Assembly (NCBI GenBank): GCA_000310025.1
Contig: FN648398.1
Span: 640,923 to 664,101 of the forward strand
DNA: 23,179 nt
Direction: 5' to 3'
Source: Ectocarpus siliculosus
Lineage: Eukaryota > Sar > Phaeophyceae > Ectocarpales > Ectocarpaceae
Numbering within the stretch: the stretch's first letter is position 1; each line of letters begins with the position of its first letter. Of this stretch, positions 1 through 9,839 are shown piece after piece. Position numbers and translations under genes: made by a program. Under the pieces are notes generated by a model. The model ran no database searches. It was not told where the DNA came from and saw only the letters and a program-made list of their open reading frames with translations.

Positions 1-2
1 GC

Positions 3-3000
3 GTCGCCAAGGGCGTCAGGGCGGACACTCCGAGCCCGCTAAACCAGTACCTACCAGCGCCTCAGCTTACCCACTACGAGGGCCTGTTCGCCAAGTACCT
101 ACAGTCCCTTCCGGCCCTTGAGCGGTAAGACACGTCGGTCCAAAGCCCGCAAAAAGAAGGAAAAACTAGAAGAACAAAAAGGACCCCGCGTGCTGCTGGT
201 GTCTATCACCATCCACCATCATCCTGAAAAGTTGTCGCCCGTGATTCGGGGCATCGAGCGATGATGTGTGTATTCCATTCGCCAAAGCTTCCAGCATTCG
301 CCCGGGTTCCAACATTCGCCCGCAGTTGTACAGCAGTACAAACTTCCCCGTACTTTATGCACCAACGCACCTACGTCCACTGCCGTACAACCTTTTTGAT
401 TTTTGGAACTGGTATGCAGATAGGCTGTAGTCTAGAAGCAGACTGCACGCTTGAGGCCCGCTGTGAGTGGAGGTTGACTTGACGGCCACGCTGTCTCGGG
501 ATCGCTCGCGGCCCTCGTTGAGAGACTAAACAGGGTGGCCCAAGTAACCTGATCACCACCGACCAATGCAAGGCGTTGGTGGTCGTACTGCTGTACTCTA
601 CATACCGTAGTCGCCACAATCAACAACACCGCAAAACATGAACATCAGAACCATGGAGCCGCGAAAAACACGCGAAAAGAAGAGAAAAACCGATGCGATG
701 GTATCTACATTATCCCGAAAACAAGGAGGTCACTCCGAACACTTAAATCGTACTCGTTTTTTTCTTTAGTTTTGTTGTCAACAAACCAGGTCGTTTTCTT
801 CCTGTTTTTTTCTTTCTCCTTCTGTGGTCCCTTACTGTTTTTTTGTTTTTACTGAACCAGGTCGTTTTTCTTCATTTTTTTCTCGCTCATGTTGTGGTTA
901 CCGTTTTTTTTTCCTTCTTTTTTTACAATTGAGGTCCTTTTGTTCTTGTTTTTGTTCTCTCTCCTCGTTGTGGTGCTTACGTAAACTTGTACGCGCCCGC
1001 CAGAGTCTCGACGACGGAGGACGTGTGCTTCCTCTGCAAAGAGGGCGGCAACCTCGTTGAGTGCGACGAGGGCACGAGCTGGTCCCGCCGCGTGAAGCTC
1101 AAGCTCGAGTCTCTGGGAAAACCGCCCCCCGCCCCCGGCACCGCTTTCTCGTGCTGCGGGGTCTCCATGGAAGAGCCGAGCAACAGCAGCGACGCCAAGG
1201 GTAAGGTGGCGGAGGAGGGGGCGACGGGAGGAGCCTCCAAGGCCGCGGCCAAGCCCCCCCGCTGCAAGAAGGTCTACCACGCCTACTGCATGGGCTTCAA
1301 CGTTGGGGACGAAGAGCTGAGCAGCTGCCCGAGGCACGCGTGCGTGGAGTGCGGGGAGGCTGCGGGATACTTCTGCAGGTGTGTGGTGGTGGTGGTGGTG
1401 TTGTGCGTACTGCTGCATGCGTAGCCGTGTGGCGTGGCGTGTGTGCGGTGTGTGCGGTGTGTGCGGTGTGTCGTTGTTGTTGTTGTCGTCGATTTTTTTT
1501 CTTTTTCTATGTTACCACGTTTGTTGTGCTTTCCCTTGCTTTCTCGACGGTTTCACGTCCATCAGTGGTCCGCATTCGGGTAGTATGTATTGGACGCCTG
1601 TCTGTACCCTCATATTTTAGACGATGGCATCCTACTACTGTATGCGATTGCCGCAAACGATCCTTTAACCCCCTCCCCCCCCGTTTTTCGCTCATGAAGG
1701 TTCTGCCCCGTATCCCTCTGCGACAAGCACTTCCGCACCGACCCTTCCGGCATGATCGCCGAGACCTACGAGTCTCTCAAGCACCGGGTCCGCCGGCCAT
1801 TCCCCCGCACAAGGGGCGGCGGCTTCGGCCCCAGATCACGCACCCAAGCCGGCGGCACCGGCACCCTCGCCGGCGCCAGCAGCAGCGGCGGCGGGGCGGG
1901 CAGCAGGGGCGGGAGAGGCAAGCGCGGCCGCACCGGCAGAGGACGTAGAGGGCGCGGCGGCGGGAGGTGGTCCGTAGGGGAGGTCGGCGGGGAGGCGACT
2001 ATCGCTCAGCGCCGGCCGAAGCGCGGCCAAACGGCGACTGTAGCGGCGCCGGCGCCGGCGCCGGCGCCGACGGTGGTCAGCGTTAGCGGTGGCGGTGGGG
2101 GCGGGGACAGGAGGTCGTGCGGCGTGGGGTTGCCGGGCGGGGGGGCCGGGTTCGGGGAGCACGACTTCGTGTGCACCGGGTGCAAGATGGCGGCGAAGCG
2201 GGCGGTGCGGCAGTACGGGCTGCTGGGGTCGCTGGAGACTGGCGGCGTGGTCCTGCCGTACGGGGAGAGCGAGGTGTGGTTGAACGAGGGCGTCTGATAG
2301 TCGTACCCTGGTGTTGGTATCGCTGCCGCTCTCGGGGGACAAGAGGGCGTTTGATATCGCACAGCAGTTGATGTTGTTGGTCTTGTCGCGGTCACGGGCG
2401 GTGCTGGGAGGTAGCAGGTGATGGTGGTTGGGTGCAGAGGGATGCCATGTGCATTGATATTGTTATTGTTGCCGGTCTTGATTGTGTCGGGTCGTGTGAA
2501 AATTTCGGGGGCTTGGAGAGAGTGGTTTCGTGGGTGGGGGTGGATCGACAAAAGGTATTGGTTCACCCATGTGTGCAGGCTGGTGTGCCCAACGGAGCAT
2601 AAACAACCTCTCGTGGCATGCCTAATACGCACTGATGTTTTTTCATACCGCGAGCAACGTTCCGAGCTATTTCGACCCAAGGATGTGCGATATAACGCCC
2701 CCGCCCCCCGACCGATCTCTCCCGCCATGCTTTTGTGTCGCCGCTATCGCCGCCGCTTGACACCGACGTCGCCACCCACTCATCCATCCCGCCGACGTTC
2801 TTCCCCCTCGCCGAACGCTCGCGCGTACACAGGGGAGCGGCGACGAGAGCGAGTCAGACATTCTACCGGTCACCGCTCTGCCCCCGCGAGATACCGCCGC
2901 CGCAGCGAACGGCACCGGCGACGGCAGCGGCGATGCTGGAGGCGGACAGGAGGATCTGGTGTCAGCCCCGGGCGGTGCAGGTCTTGCCGGAGAGCCGGAA

Positions 3001-3258
3001 GGCGGCCACAACATCGGCGGTGGTGCCGTTGGTGGCGGTGCCGTTGTCGCCGGTGCCGCCGCCGCCGTCAGCAACGCGGCCGTCGCTGCGGCGGTGGCCG
3101 CCAACAACGCGGCGGCGGCGGTCGCGGCGGAGAAGTACTTCTCCATGTTCTCGAGACGAGACCCCCCGGCGACGCCAGAAGTAACAGCAAACGGTGGCGA
3201 TGCTGGTGGTGGTTCCGCGGGCGGCGGCGGGGGCGATGGCGACGTGGAAATGGGCTGA
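3..3258 (+). CDS. PHD finger plus C5HCH zinc-finger protein (NSD/EDM2-like), 3' part of a spliced gene
   Basis: Probable histone-reading nuclear protein, running in from the left edge. Proposed exons are 3-124, 1004-1378, 1700-2273 and 2833-3258. Donors are CG|GTAAGA, CAG|GTGTGT and GAG|GTGTGG; acceptors are GCCAG|A, GAAG|G and CACAG|G. Every junction keeps the frame. Exon 2 opens a PHD finger (DVCFLCKEGGNLVECDE) that finishes with RCKKVYHAYC and SSCPRHACVECG. Exon 2 joins exon 3 across YFCR-FCPVSLCDKHF, the CxxC...H arrangement of the C5HCH module that follows PHD in NSD-type H3K36 methyltransferases; no SET domain is visible here. A CxxC (FVCTGC) lies near 2170. A 63-residue insert (about 1071-1259) splits the PHD finger. 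If the 2274 donor is not used, translation stops at 2297. The zinc module is secure; exact family and C-terminus are inference. Confidence 0.75.
784..980 (+). repeat. Three-copy pyrimidine-rich tandem repeat in intron 1
   Basis: Intron 1 of the PHD gene (125-1003, 879 nt) ends in three degenerate copies of a T/C-rich unit of about 70 bp. They start near 784 (AACCAGGTCGTTTTC), 855 (AACCAGGTCGTTTTTC) and 931 (GAGGTCCTTTTG). Each ends near a TTGTGGT or CTGTGGT motif. The third copy abuts the 3' splice site, so the repeat supplies its polypyrimidine tract. Confidence 0.7.
1379..1699 (+). other. Intron 2 of the PHD gene, with GT-rich simple repeats
   Basis: A 321-nt intron between TGCAG|GTGTGT and CATGAAG|GTT. 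Just after the donor are a GTG/GGT run (about 1380-1400) and about three copies of a 9-bp GTGTGTGCG-type unit (about 1439-1471). A T-rich stretch and a C-run follow before the acceptor. Reading through would give a valine run, which is why the exon is ended at 1378. The joined codons restore the C5HCH motif. Confidence 0.75.
2045..2069 (+). repeat. GGCGCC hexamer repeat inside exon 3
   Basis: About four in-frame copies of GGCGCC encode an Ala-Pro run between the RG/GR-rich segment and the glycine tract of the PHD protein. Each hexamer is its own palindrome, so length variation is likely. Confidence 0.75.
2833..3258 (+). other. Probable terminal exon of the PHD gene (acidic then Ala/Gly-rich tail)
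   Basis: The acceptor GTACACAG|GGG opens a phase-0 frame of 142 codons ending at TGA 3256-3258, matching the phase-0 donor after 2273. The junction reads GESE-GSGDESESD, so the acidic Ser/Glu composition runs smoothly across it. Ala- and Gly-rich tracts follow, with a non-repetitive island AEKYFSMFSRRD whose codons nearly all end in G or C. An Arg-rich frame on the same strand is longer (2418-3497) but is pure compositional bias. The alternative is that the gene stops at 2297 and this segment is 3' UTR. Confidence 0.55.
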
Positions 3259-3282
3259 CGAGCACCCACGAGAGATGCCACA

Positions 3283-3284
<2 letters not shown>

Positions 3285-3317
<33 letters not shown>
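3285..3317 (+). repeat. (CAG)11 microsatellite
   Basis: Eleven uninterrupted CAG triplets start 27 bp after the proposed stop of the PHD gene, so they fall in its 3' UTR under the preferred model. An Arg/Gln-rich frame crosses them but has no independent support. Confidence 0.95.
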
Positions 3318-3318
<1 letters not shown>

Positions 3319-3563
3319 GGCAGTACCAGCGGCAGGAACAGAATTCTAGCAGCAGTGGGAGGGAACATTCACGGTACGATTGGAGAGTGCTTGACGAAGG
3401 GTGCAGGCAGAGACGGAAAATGACGAAGGAAGCATGGGACACAGGGGAAAGCATGATGGGTGTGGGGAGCAGGGAAAGTGGGGGGGCAGGATTCTAGTTG
3501 GGGGGGGAGGGGGGCAAGTAAACGGAGTCCTCGGCTAATTTCTTTTTTGTAGAAATTGTACTA

Positions 3564-3569
3564 AATAAA
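3564..3569 (+). promoter_or_regulatory. Possible polyadenylation signal AATAAA
   Basis: An AATAAA lies about 305 nt after the proposed stop of the PHD gene, following G-rich and T-rich tracts. It is a plausible 3' processing signal, but the hexamer is common in AT-rich spacers. Confidence 0.3.
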
Positions 3570-3980
3570 CCAATCACTGAAAGACTACTACCCGTTCGAG
3601 GGTATGCCACAGTCGAAGGGGTGTGCCGCAAGTCAAAAGGCGAGAATGGTTCGGCAGGAATCTCGCCGCTTCGTCCTTGTCTTTTCAATTTCGATACTTA
3701 TCTAGTTGGTGTTCATGTGCTGGGTATCAGTGGACGTGTTGGTTTGTTCTTTCTGACGATGGAAAATGCGTCTGTTTCTTTCTCTTTTTTACGGCAGTCG
3801 CGACGACAACTAGCTAGCCGAGGAACGCACTTCTTCGCGAGAACGCCAAATTGTTCTTTGCATTTTGGCAGATGTTGCCATTTATATTGTAGCCGTGTGT
3901 GATTGGTGCCTCCCGTTTCCAGTGCTTGCGGACCCGAGGAGGGGGGCCTGAAAGAAAAACCTAGCAGCGCGCACGGTGTG

Positions 3981-4015
3981 CCCCCCCCCCCCCCCCAGGA
4001 AAACTTCTGTCGGGG

Positions 4016-4046
<31 letters not shown>
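3981..4046 (+). repeat. C16 homopolymer followed by a (GTT)n microsatellite
   Basis: A run of 16 C (3981-3996) is followed 18 bp later by about ten GTT triplets (4015-4046). It sits in a spacer without a recognisable gene. Confidence 0.95.
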
Positions 4047-5316
4047 GTTGTTTCATAACGGGGGCCGTTCCGATCTCTCTACCCAGTACCTTCATATGTC
4101 CGTACCGATCTACATACTGCTGAAGCACTTTGATGCGGTCTATTCCCGTGGTCACACGGTGTGGCGTGGAGGAGGCACGAACTGCAATCAAAGTGATGCG
4201 TTTGAACTTATTCATCTGATTGCTACTGGAATAGCTAGAGAGAGAGAGAAAAGGTGCCCGCAGTTTTCTGATTGGCCAATTTTTTGAAAGGATATTTTTC
4301 ATTTTTTCCAGATGGGCCAAAAATCCCTTGTCGCCATGACGTGTCATCTACGGCGGGTCCCCTTTTTTCTACAAGAATCAACTTTGTTGGAGATGAGGAA
4401 TGACCTTGCTTGCTACCCGGGTACATACATAAAGCGTGTGAGGGACGTGCGGCGCGGACATCTCGGGGGTGTTGAGTTGTGTTACTGAGTTTAGCGCGCA
4501 AGTTGGTGCTGTCTGTTTCCTTGTTTCGCGTGAGATTCTGGATCCATCTGTCTTCAAAACAGGTTACCGGACCGGCTGCCGGTTCGACAGGGAGTTAGTT
4601 GCGGTTTCTACCTGCTTGGATACGGAAGCCTACTTGGGGAGGCCATACGTTGTAGTAGCTCTCCGCAGATGACGCGCGATAGAATCGGAGGTGCTCGCCG
4701 ACGGTGTGCGCGTGTAGCCTAAGACTTCGAGTGCGTTGTTCTTTTTTTTCAGCGAGGACTACCACCCCGCCCGGTCCCCTCTCGAAAAGCTACTATTGAG
4801 TACGCTGCCTGTCGAAGTGGTGTGTGTGTTGTGGCTTGGTGTTGTATGCGTACGACGAGTTTTTTTCATTTCGGCCGTAGCGAAAGGCGGCAGGTGTTTT
4901 CCGGATGGAGCGTATATTGCGCTGTCTCCTCAGGCAAGAAGATAAGAAATATCGATTCGCTCGAGTAAAATGGTCGCAACTTTAACTTTCTGGCAAGAAA
5001 AACGGTTTGAAATTACGTAGATTCGTGTCGTCCAGCAATCGCGCTATCCAGCAATCGCTCACTCACGCATATACACCCCGCCACAGGCAGAGAAGCGCTG
5101 CATTCGCGCGTTACCGGCGTGCAACCAATGAATAGGGCAGTGACGCTGTAGCACCACAACAGTGCTGAAATTTCGGTCAAAAGAGGCACGTTTTTGTCGA
5201 GTTTGCAAGCGTATACAATCAGGTAGCTTCCACTGGAAAACAGTTAGATTCCTGGCCAGTTACGTACCGGGATTGGGGCTGTCGGGTGGTTGTCCTTGAC
5301 AGCAGTCCCATGATGA
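4047..5316. other. Spacer without a supported gene
   Basis: No recognisable protein. One isolated exon-like signal is present: a strong acceptor (TTCTTTTTTTTCAG, ending at 4752) is followed by about 20 protein-like codons (EDYHPARSPLEKLLLSTLPVE). I found no matching upstream exon or clear downstream partner. The rest is AT-richer spacer. Confidence 0.4.
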
Positions 5317-6235
5317 TCAAATTTGCTGGATTTTTCAACCGATATTTGCTGGTCCGTGGATTTTTCTCGAGCACCAGAGGAATATTTTGTAGAAAATTCA
5401 GCAACAAACATTCTTCTTGTGGCCAGCACCGCCACCCATGCGCATACTGCTCTTCTACCACCTAACCCACACAACCCAACAAGCGCCACCACCCCCGATC
5501 TATCTATACTCACGGAACCCGCACAAGGCTGGACGAAATACGGGCACAACTCAACGAACTACTACTACAGTACAGTAACGGCCCGTGCGTCTCTCCGCGT
5601 TTGTTTGCACAAGAACCCAGGTAAGTGAATGTTGTTGGTGGGCATGATTCCTGTATTTATTTACGCAAGACAATGTTCCTGCACTGACAACGAAGCAGCA
5701 TCAGATCCAGGATGTATATACCCAGTCCAAGCTTTTCACAAGAATTTCGGACAAAACAATACAGCAGCAGCAGTAGTAACTTCAGTGGGGCTTCTTTGAT
5801 CCGGAGTGTGACATTTTCGGTGGGCTGTGGACCGCCTGGAATCGGAGCAGCACACGATCTATCTATCATTTTTCTGCAAAAGTTTTGGCTGTTGATGCTG
5901 CTTCGTCGTCATCAGCGCAGGAACATTCATTGTCTTGCGTAAATACGATGATATTTTCAGAGCACATCTCGACAATGCTGCAGGGTGTGGGCGTAACGAC
6001 GCAACGACACAACATTCGGCGAGAGGTTATGTATGGATGTGGATATACGGTTTTGTCTGTTTTCAGGATGCTTTTATTGCCGATCTGTGGATGTCCTCAA
6101 ACCAGCCTCGTTCCCACAGCCACAAAGATAATAATCCGACCACACGCATGTGACGTGTGTGTGTACAGTTTCGCTCGCCTCGTGAGGTTACTACACTGCT
6201 GCTGTAATGGAATTTTTTCCGGCCAAATAGTTTAA
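5317..6235 (+). CDS. Weak candidate spliced gene, unknown function
   Basis: An open frame ends at a perfect donor (CCCAG|GTAAGT, intron from 5621). The next acceptor of fair quality (GATATTTTCAG, ending at 5960) opens a frame of matching phase that runs to TAA at 6233-6235. The joined product would contain a Thr/Pro/Asn-rich first part and a Cys-rich second part. No ATG occurs in the first part, so an upstream exon would be needed. I recognise no family. Codon use is not clearly biased, and phase agreement alone has a one-in-three chance. The proposed intron holds the MITE-like element at 5660-5943. Confidence 0.22.
5660..5943. mobile_element. MITE-like element with terminal inverted repeats and TA target duplication
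   Basis: The left end (5660-5703) begins TTTACGCAAGACAATG. The right end (5894-5943) is its reverse complement with small insertions: GATGCTGCTTCGT, then GCAGGAACAT, then TGTCTTGCGTAAA. Both ends are flanked by TA (5658-5659 and 5944-5945), the target duplication typical of Tc1/mariner-type insertions. The element is 284 bp with no transposase, so it would be non-autonomous. The superfamily is inferred only from the TA duplication and the architecture. Confidence 0.7.
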
Positions 6236-6445
6236 TTCCTTCCCGCAAGGTCAGGTACAGATTATCTTTTTTCTGGCAAAGAAAACAACGCACCAACCCT
6301 TTTCATGCATGTACAGCATAAACCCAACACGTCGGTGTGTGGCGAACATCGGGGGTTGTGGCAGTACGGCAGTACAGCAAGCAGCGGTGGGTAGCGCAGC
6401 CCGCGGCGGCGCGGGTCTCCCACACTTTCTACAGTTGTGCTAAAC

Positions 6446-6620
6446 GGCCCATGGGACACACCCGTGGGCAGCATGGGTGCCCCATGGTCTGCCCATAGGC
6501 TGCCCACGGACACCACGTCGGGCTCATCATGGGCTGCCTATGGGGTACCCGTGGGCAGCTCATGGGCACTTTTGTGCCCATGATGGAACACCCGTGGGCT
6601 GCCCATAGGTGTCCCATCGG
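6446..6620. repeat. Cluster of GTGGGC/GCCCAT palindromic repeats with a perfect hairpin
   Basis: About 175 bp are built from variants of CCCGTGGGCAGC, GCTGCCCA and CCCATGGG in both orientations. CCCGTGGGC recurs near 6461, 6548 and 6591. The core is a perfect 10-bp inverted repeat, TCATGGGCAC-TTTT-GTGCCCATGA (6560-6583). ORFs across it merely translate the repeat. Confidence 0.8.
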
Positions 6621-7614
6621 TGATGCAGACGGATCGCAGGTTGATTCACTTGCGTCGTCACTCGCTTGTGCTGCCGACAGCAGGCAACGGGCCGTAGGAG
6701 TCACACCCAACGCCTCCTATGATGTGTGTGTGCCTTTGGCTGCCCTTGGCCTCAACAGCAGTCCGTATGTATGCTGCTGTGCTGGTTGTCTCGTATGTTC
6801 TCTGCGTGGTGTGTGTGGTGCTGCTGTGCAAGAGGATTTCGGGGATTCTCCCGAGAGCGTCGTGCCCATCGCTCAATCAGCTGTGTCTGTCCAACATGGT
6901 CGACATGCGATTCTGATTCATTCGTGGGAGGACGGCATCTACCCGGCTCCACACCTCTGAAACTTCGATGGTATTTTTTTGTTCTTCCGGTCCAACATAA
7001 TTTTTGCTCCACTTATGGGTGCTCTGCCAAGAAGACTGTTCGGGAAGAAAGATATAATACACCAAGCACGCCTGCACAAATCGCTCCTTCCATCCCTCCC
7101 TATATATATGCGCGCGCGTATGTATGTACAAGACAAAATAATATTCCCTCGAACGCGGCGAATAGTCTATCGCGGAGCACGCGTGTCGTGCCGACAAGAA
7201 CGAAATCCTGAGTGAGGATGCAACAAGATTTATCACACTACTTTTTGTTGTGCGAATCTTCATCTCTTCACGGCTCTCTACATACTGCACACCGTAAAAA
7301 AAAGCTAAAATCTCCTAGAGGACCAGCACGGTTGCCCGAGGCAAGCTGCGATACCAATGAAAAATACACACACACACACACACACACATGGAACTACACT
7401 CACTCTCCCAACAACCAACCTTTAACTTTCACTTTCGCTCCCTTTTTCCACTCTCTGCCACAAACAAACATGGATGGATGCACTCACTCCAAGTTGTTGG
7501 TATTTATTGTTGTCGCCGCCCCCCCATTCTGCTCTTCTTCTGTTTTTCCCCTAATAATGCCGAACAGACACACAGAGAGAGAGGCGGCCCGGACACGAAG
7601 TTGCACCCCTTCCT
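6621..7614. other. Spacer without a supported gene
   Basis: Several overlapping ORFs of 60-180 codons occur on both strands, but none shows a recognisable domain, convincing splice sites or coding bias. Near 7,560-7,640 there is a Kozak-like ACCATGGG (ATG at 7634) followed by AAAAG|GTGAGG, a possible small first exon (MGILK) with no demonstrable partner. Confidence 0.4.
7366..7388 (+). repeat. (AC)n microsatellite
   Basis: A 23-bp uninterrupted AC dinucleotide run in non-coding spacer. Confidence 0.95.
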
Positions 7615-8266
7615 GTGCGCCTCTCTTCGAACCATGGGAATCCTCAAAAGGTGAGGGATTTGTTGACAGAGTATCGAAAATCACTGGCGGCTGGCATGGA
7701 AAAATCTCAAGGTATCGTTCAATATTTCATATACTACGCAGCTCATGGGCGTAGGGATGACTCTGTGAACTGGCCTTTGGAAGAAAGTCACATTGACATA
7801 CATGTGTTTGGAATCATCGAGGTTTTGTATCATCATGGTGGGCGGCCTTCTCAGTCTGTTGATCACAAGAGCCGCAAATATATATACTCCGCTGTGCAAC
7901 TGCGTGTGCAAAGTAAGGCAATCCGTGATACATACATACATACATACATGTAGTAGTCAAGAGACTGTAACTAACTGTTGCATCGTAGTCATGTCATCGT
8001 AGATCTTTCCATCATAGTACGGTAGTACGTAAAATCTTTGAGACTGATTGATGTCTTCGCTTCTCGCGCCCCTGCCCTCCACTGGACAAACCCACGAGTA
8101 AAATTGGGCTAAAGACGAATCCAAATTCCACACACACAATGAATGGATGTTATGGGGGTCTGCCCTGACAACATGTTGACATATTAAGCATACAGTAACA
8201 GCCGATCTTTTCTTTCTCCCTACAGTGCCCGCTACGTACGCTATTTGTGAGAAACTACCGGTTTAA
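7615..8266 (+). CDS. Weak candidate spliced ORF, unknown function
   Basis: An open frame of about 100 codons (KVRDLLTEYRKSLAAGMEKS... to QLRVQ) ends at a fair donor, CAAA|GTAAGG (exon end 7912). A strong acceptor (CTTTCTCCCTACAG, ending at 8225) opens an in-phase short terminal exon, PATYAICEKLPV, with stop 8264-8266. The first part has no leading ATG; the first internal Met is about 28 codons in. I recognise no family. It may be a chance ORF plus a real acceptor belonging to something else. Confidence 0.2.
7929..7949 (+). repeat. (TACA)n microsatellite
   Basis: Five tandem TACA units, lying just downstream of the candidate donor at 7913, inside the candidate intron. Confidence 0.9.
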
Positions 8267-8372
8267 GAGAAGAGTCAAACTGGCTTGTCACGGCCATGAG
8301 AAACATTGTACAAATATTTACAGTACAGTTTAATGGAAAACCGGGTTTAAGAGAAGGAAATTGGCTTGTCAC
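8258..8372 (+). repeat. Imperfect direct repeat, about 33 bp, two copies
   Basis: CCGGTTTAAGAGAAGAG...TGGCTTGTCAC (8258-8291) recurs as CCGGGTTTAAGAGAAGG...TGGCTTGTCACC (8341-8372), 83 bp apart. The sequence between the copies contains no supported gene. Confidence 0.8.
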
Positions 8373-9193
8373 CACCCTCTCTTACACCATAGCCGGCACT
8401 GTACCGTGAATACGAGATAATACCGGGTAGGGCTAAACATCCTGAGACCACCCACCCACCCTACCTACTTCTCTACCCTTGATTAAGGCTTGACGCCTCT
8501 GGATCATTTACAGATTCATTGCGGCACCGACCGCAGTCGGTATCCGTGTGACCGCCCGCCTCAGAGCTGAAGGCTTCATCCAATATCTAATACTCGCATT
8601 AAATGATACGAGGCCAAGAGCAAAACAAATAATGGAATGGAATAGGATTTCTTCCCTTCCTTGCGCAAGAAGCACCTGACTGATTGATTGGCGGTCGGTG
8701 TGTATTTTTGTGGTGTTTCGGCTCATGTAATGTTTCCCATAGTTGGTAAAGCCTTCGGTCGAGTGATTTGCCATCAATTTATATTGAAATGCACAGATAC
8801 CATGAGCACTATTATTGCAACGGGGCCCGCGGCATGAGTCTTGGGGAAACTTACCGCACTCATTGACCTTGTTGGGTGTGTGAAATATTCATCCGTTACA
8901 CCGCGTTTTATGGCAGCAAAAAGTTGTAAGAAAAGTTTTGCAACTATTCCGTCGGAGCTAAAAGCTGCAATCTAGACGAAAAATTCTGCAACTTTTCACG
9001 GGTCGGGAAAGGGCGAGAAAAGTTGCGCGGCGCAAATGGGAGCGATTTCCACCAATTTGCAACCCACGTCAAGCACCTACCTACACCGACCCCCTCTCCA
9101 GCTTCGATTGGAAGGCACCGCGTTCACCACTATCTCCACGAATACTACGCGAGTTTCCTCATGAATGGCATCTGAGAGGAGGTGATGCCATGG
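8373..9193. other. Spacer without a supported gene
   Basis: No recognisable ORF. Between about 8,920 and 9,030 the motif AAAAGTTG/CAACTTTT recurs in both orientations. It includes an inverted pair GCAACTTTTC (8988-8997) and GAAAAGTTGC (9017-9026). Related TTGCAG/GTTGCA-rich sequence recurs near 10,760-10,830, suggesting remnants of a dispersed repeat. Confidence 0.45.
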
Positions 9194-9839
9194 TGTAATG
9201 GAGCAACTAGTGTATTTGCATTGTACGAGCGTGGAAAGCTTTCTCTCCCGGAGTATAGTTACTCCACGGTTTTGGATGCTCCTTGTGGTTCTTGGTGCTT
9301 GCAAAAACATCGTACTCGTGGTTTGACCAACCCTTCCACGGATGATGGCGTTACGTCGCGAACACCAGGCGTTGTGGCACAGCTGGCTGTTGCCCCATCT
9401 GGATCTGTGCTTTGATATCATGCCGCCTACGGGCCGCTACATGTTTTTTATGTTTTGTTCTACATCGTACGCAGTGGTACGCTAGCGCGTGTTTGGGTGG
9501 TGTGAGCTTCTTCTATTGTTGCAATAATCACCCCGACCTTTGCGTGCCCAACGCGACCGAACCCCATTTTGATTCAGACTGGTTCCGTCGTTGGCGATGT
9601 GATTCTCAGTAGTCATCACTGTGTGGTGTGGGGATGGTTTGCAGTATTTGTCGGGGATGAACTATTTTCTCTGACCCTAGTTGCTTTTATTTTATCTTAT
9701 TTTGTCTGATTTGGAAAGTCGAATCTTCGATCTTTATTTGAGGTTGAGTATTGGATTGACGATAAAGTATCTGCATCTACGACTTCCCAGGGTGGGCTAA
9801 TGTAATGGAGCAACTAGTGTATTTGCATTGTACGAGCGT
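9194..9839 (+). repeat. Exact 39-bp direct repeat 607 bp apart
   Basis: A 39-bp segment beginning TGTAATGGAGCAACTAG and ending TTGTACGAGCGT occurs identically at 9194-9232 and 9801-9839. The flanks do not match. The interval is AT-richer and holds only short ORFs without recognisable domains. Confidence 0.95.

Noticed and set aside
849-1418. 189-codon minus-strand ORF with a His run
   Set aside because: It is antisense to the PHD exon and the GTG repeat, and a compositional shadow of both.
1340-1948. 202-codon + strand ORF spanning intron 2
   Set aside because: It translates GT-repeat intron sequence and then the wrong frame of exon 3. The spliced frame restores conserved zinc ligands.
2418-3497. 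359-codon + strand ORF, very Arg-rich
   Set aside because: It is the off-frame shadow of GC-rich, Ala/Gly-coding sequence and simple repeats. It has no domain, and the alternative frame at 2833-3258 has much better third-position bias.
3976-4287. ORF with a valine run
   Set aside because: It is produced by reading the GTT microsatellite. No coding signal lies outside it.
6529-6960. 143-codon + strand ORF and its minus-strand counterpart
   Set aside because: The first third is translation of the palindromic repeat cluster and the rest has no recognisable features.
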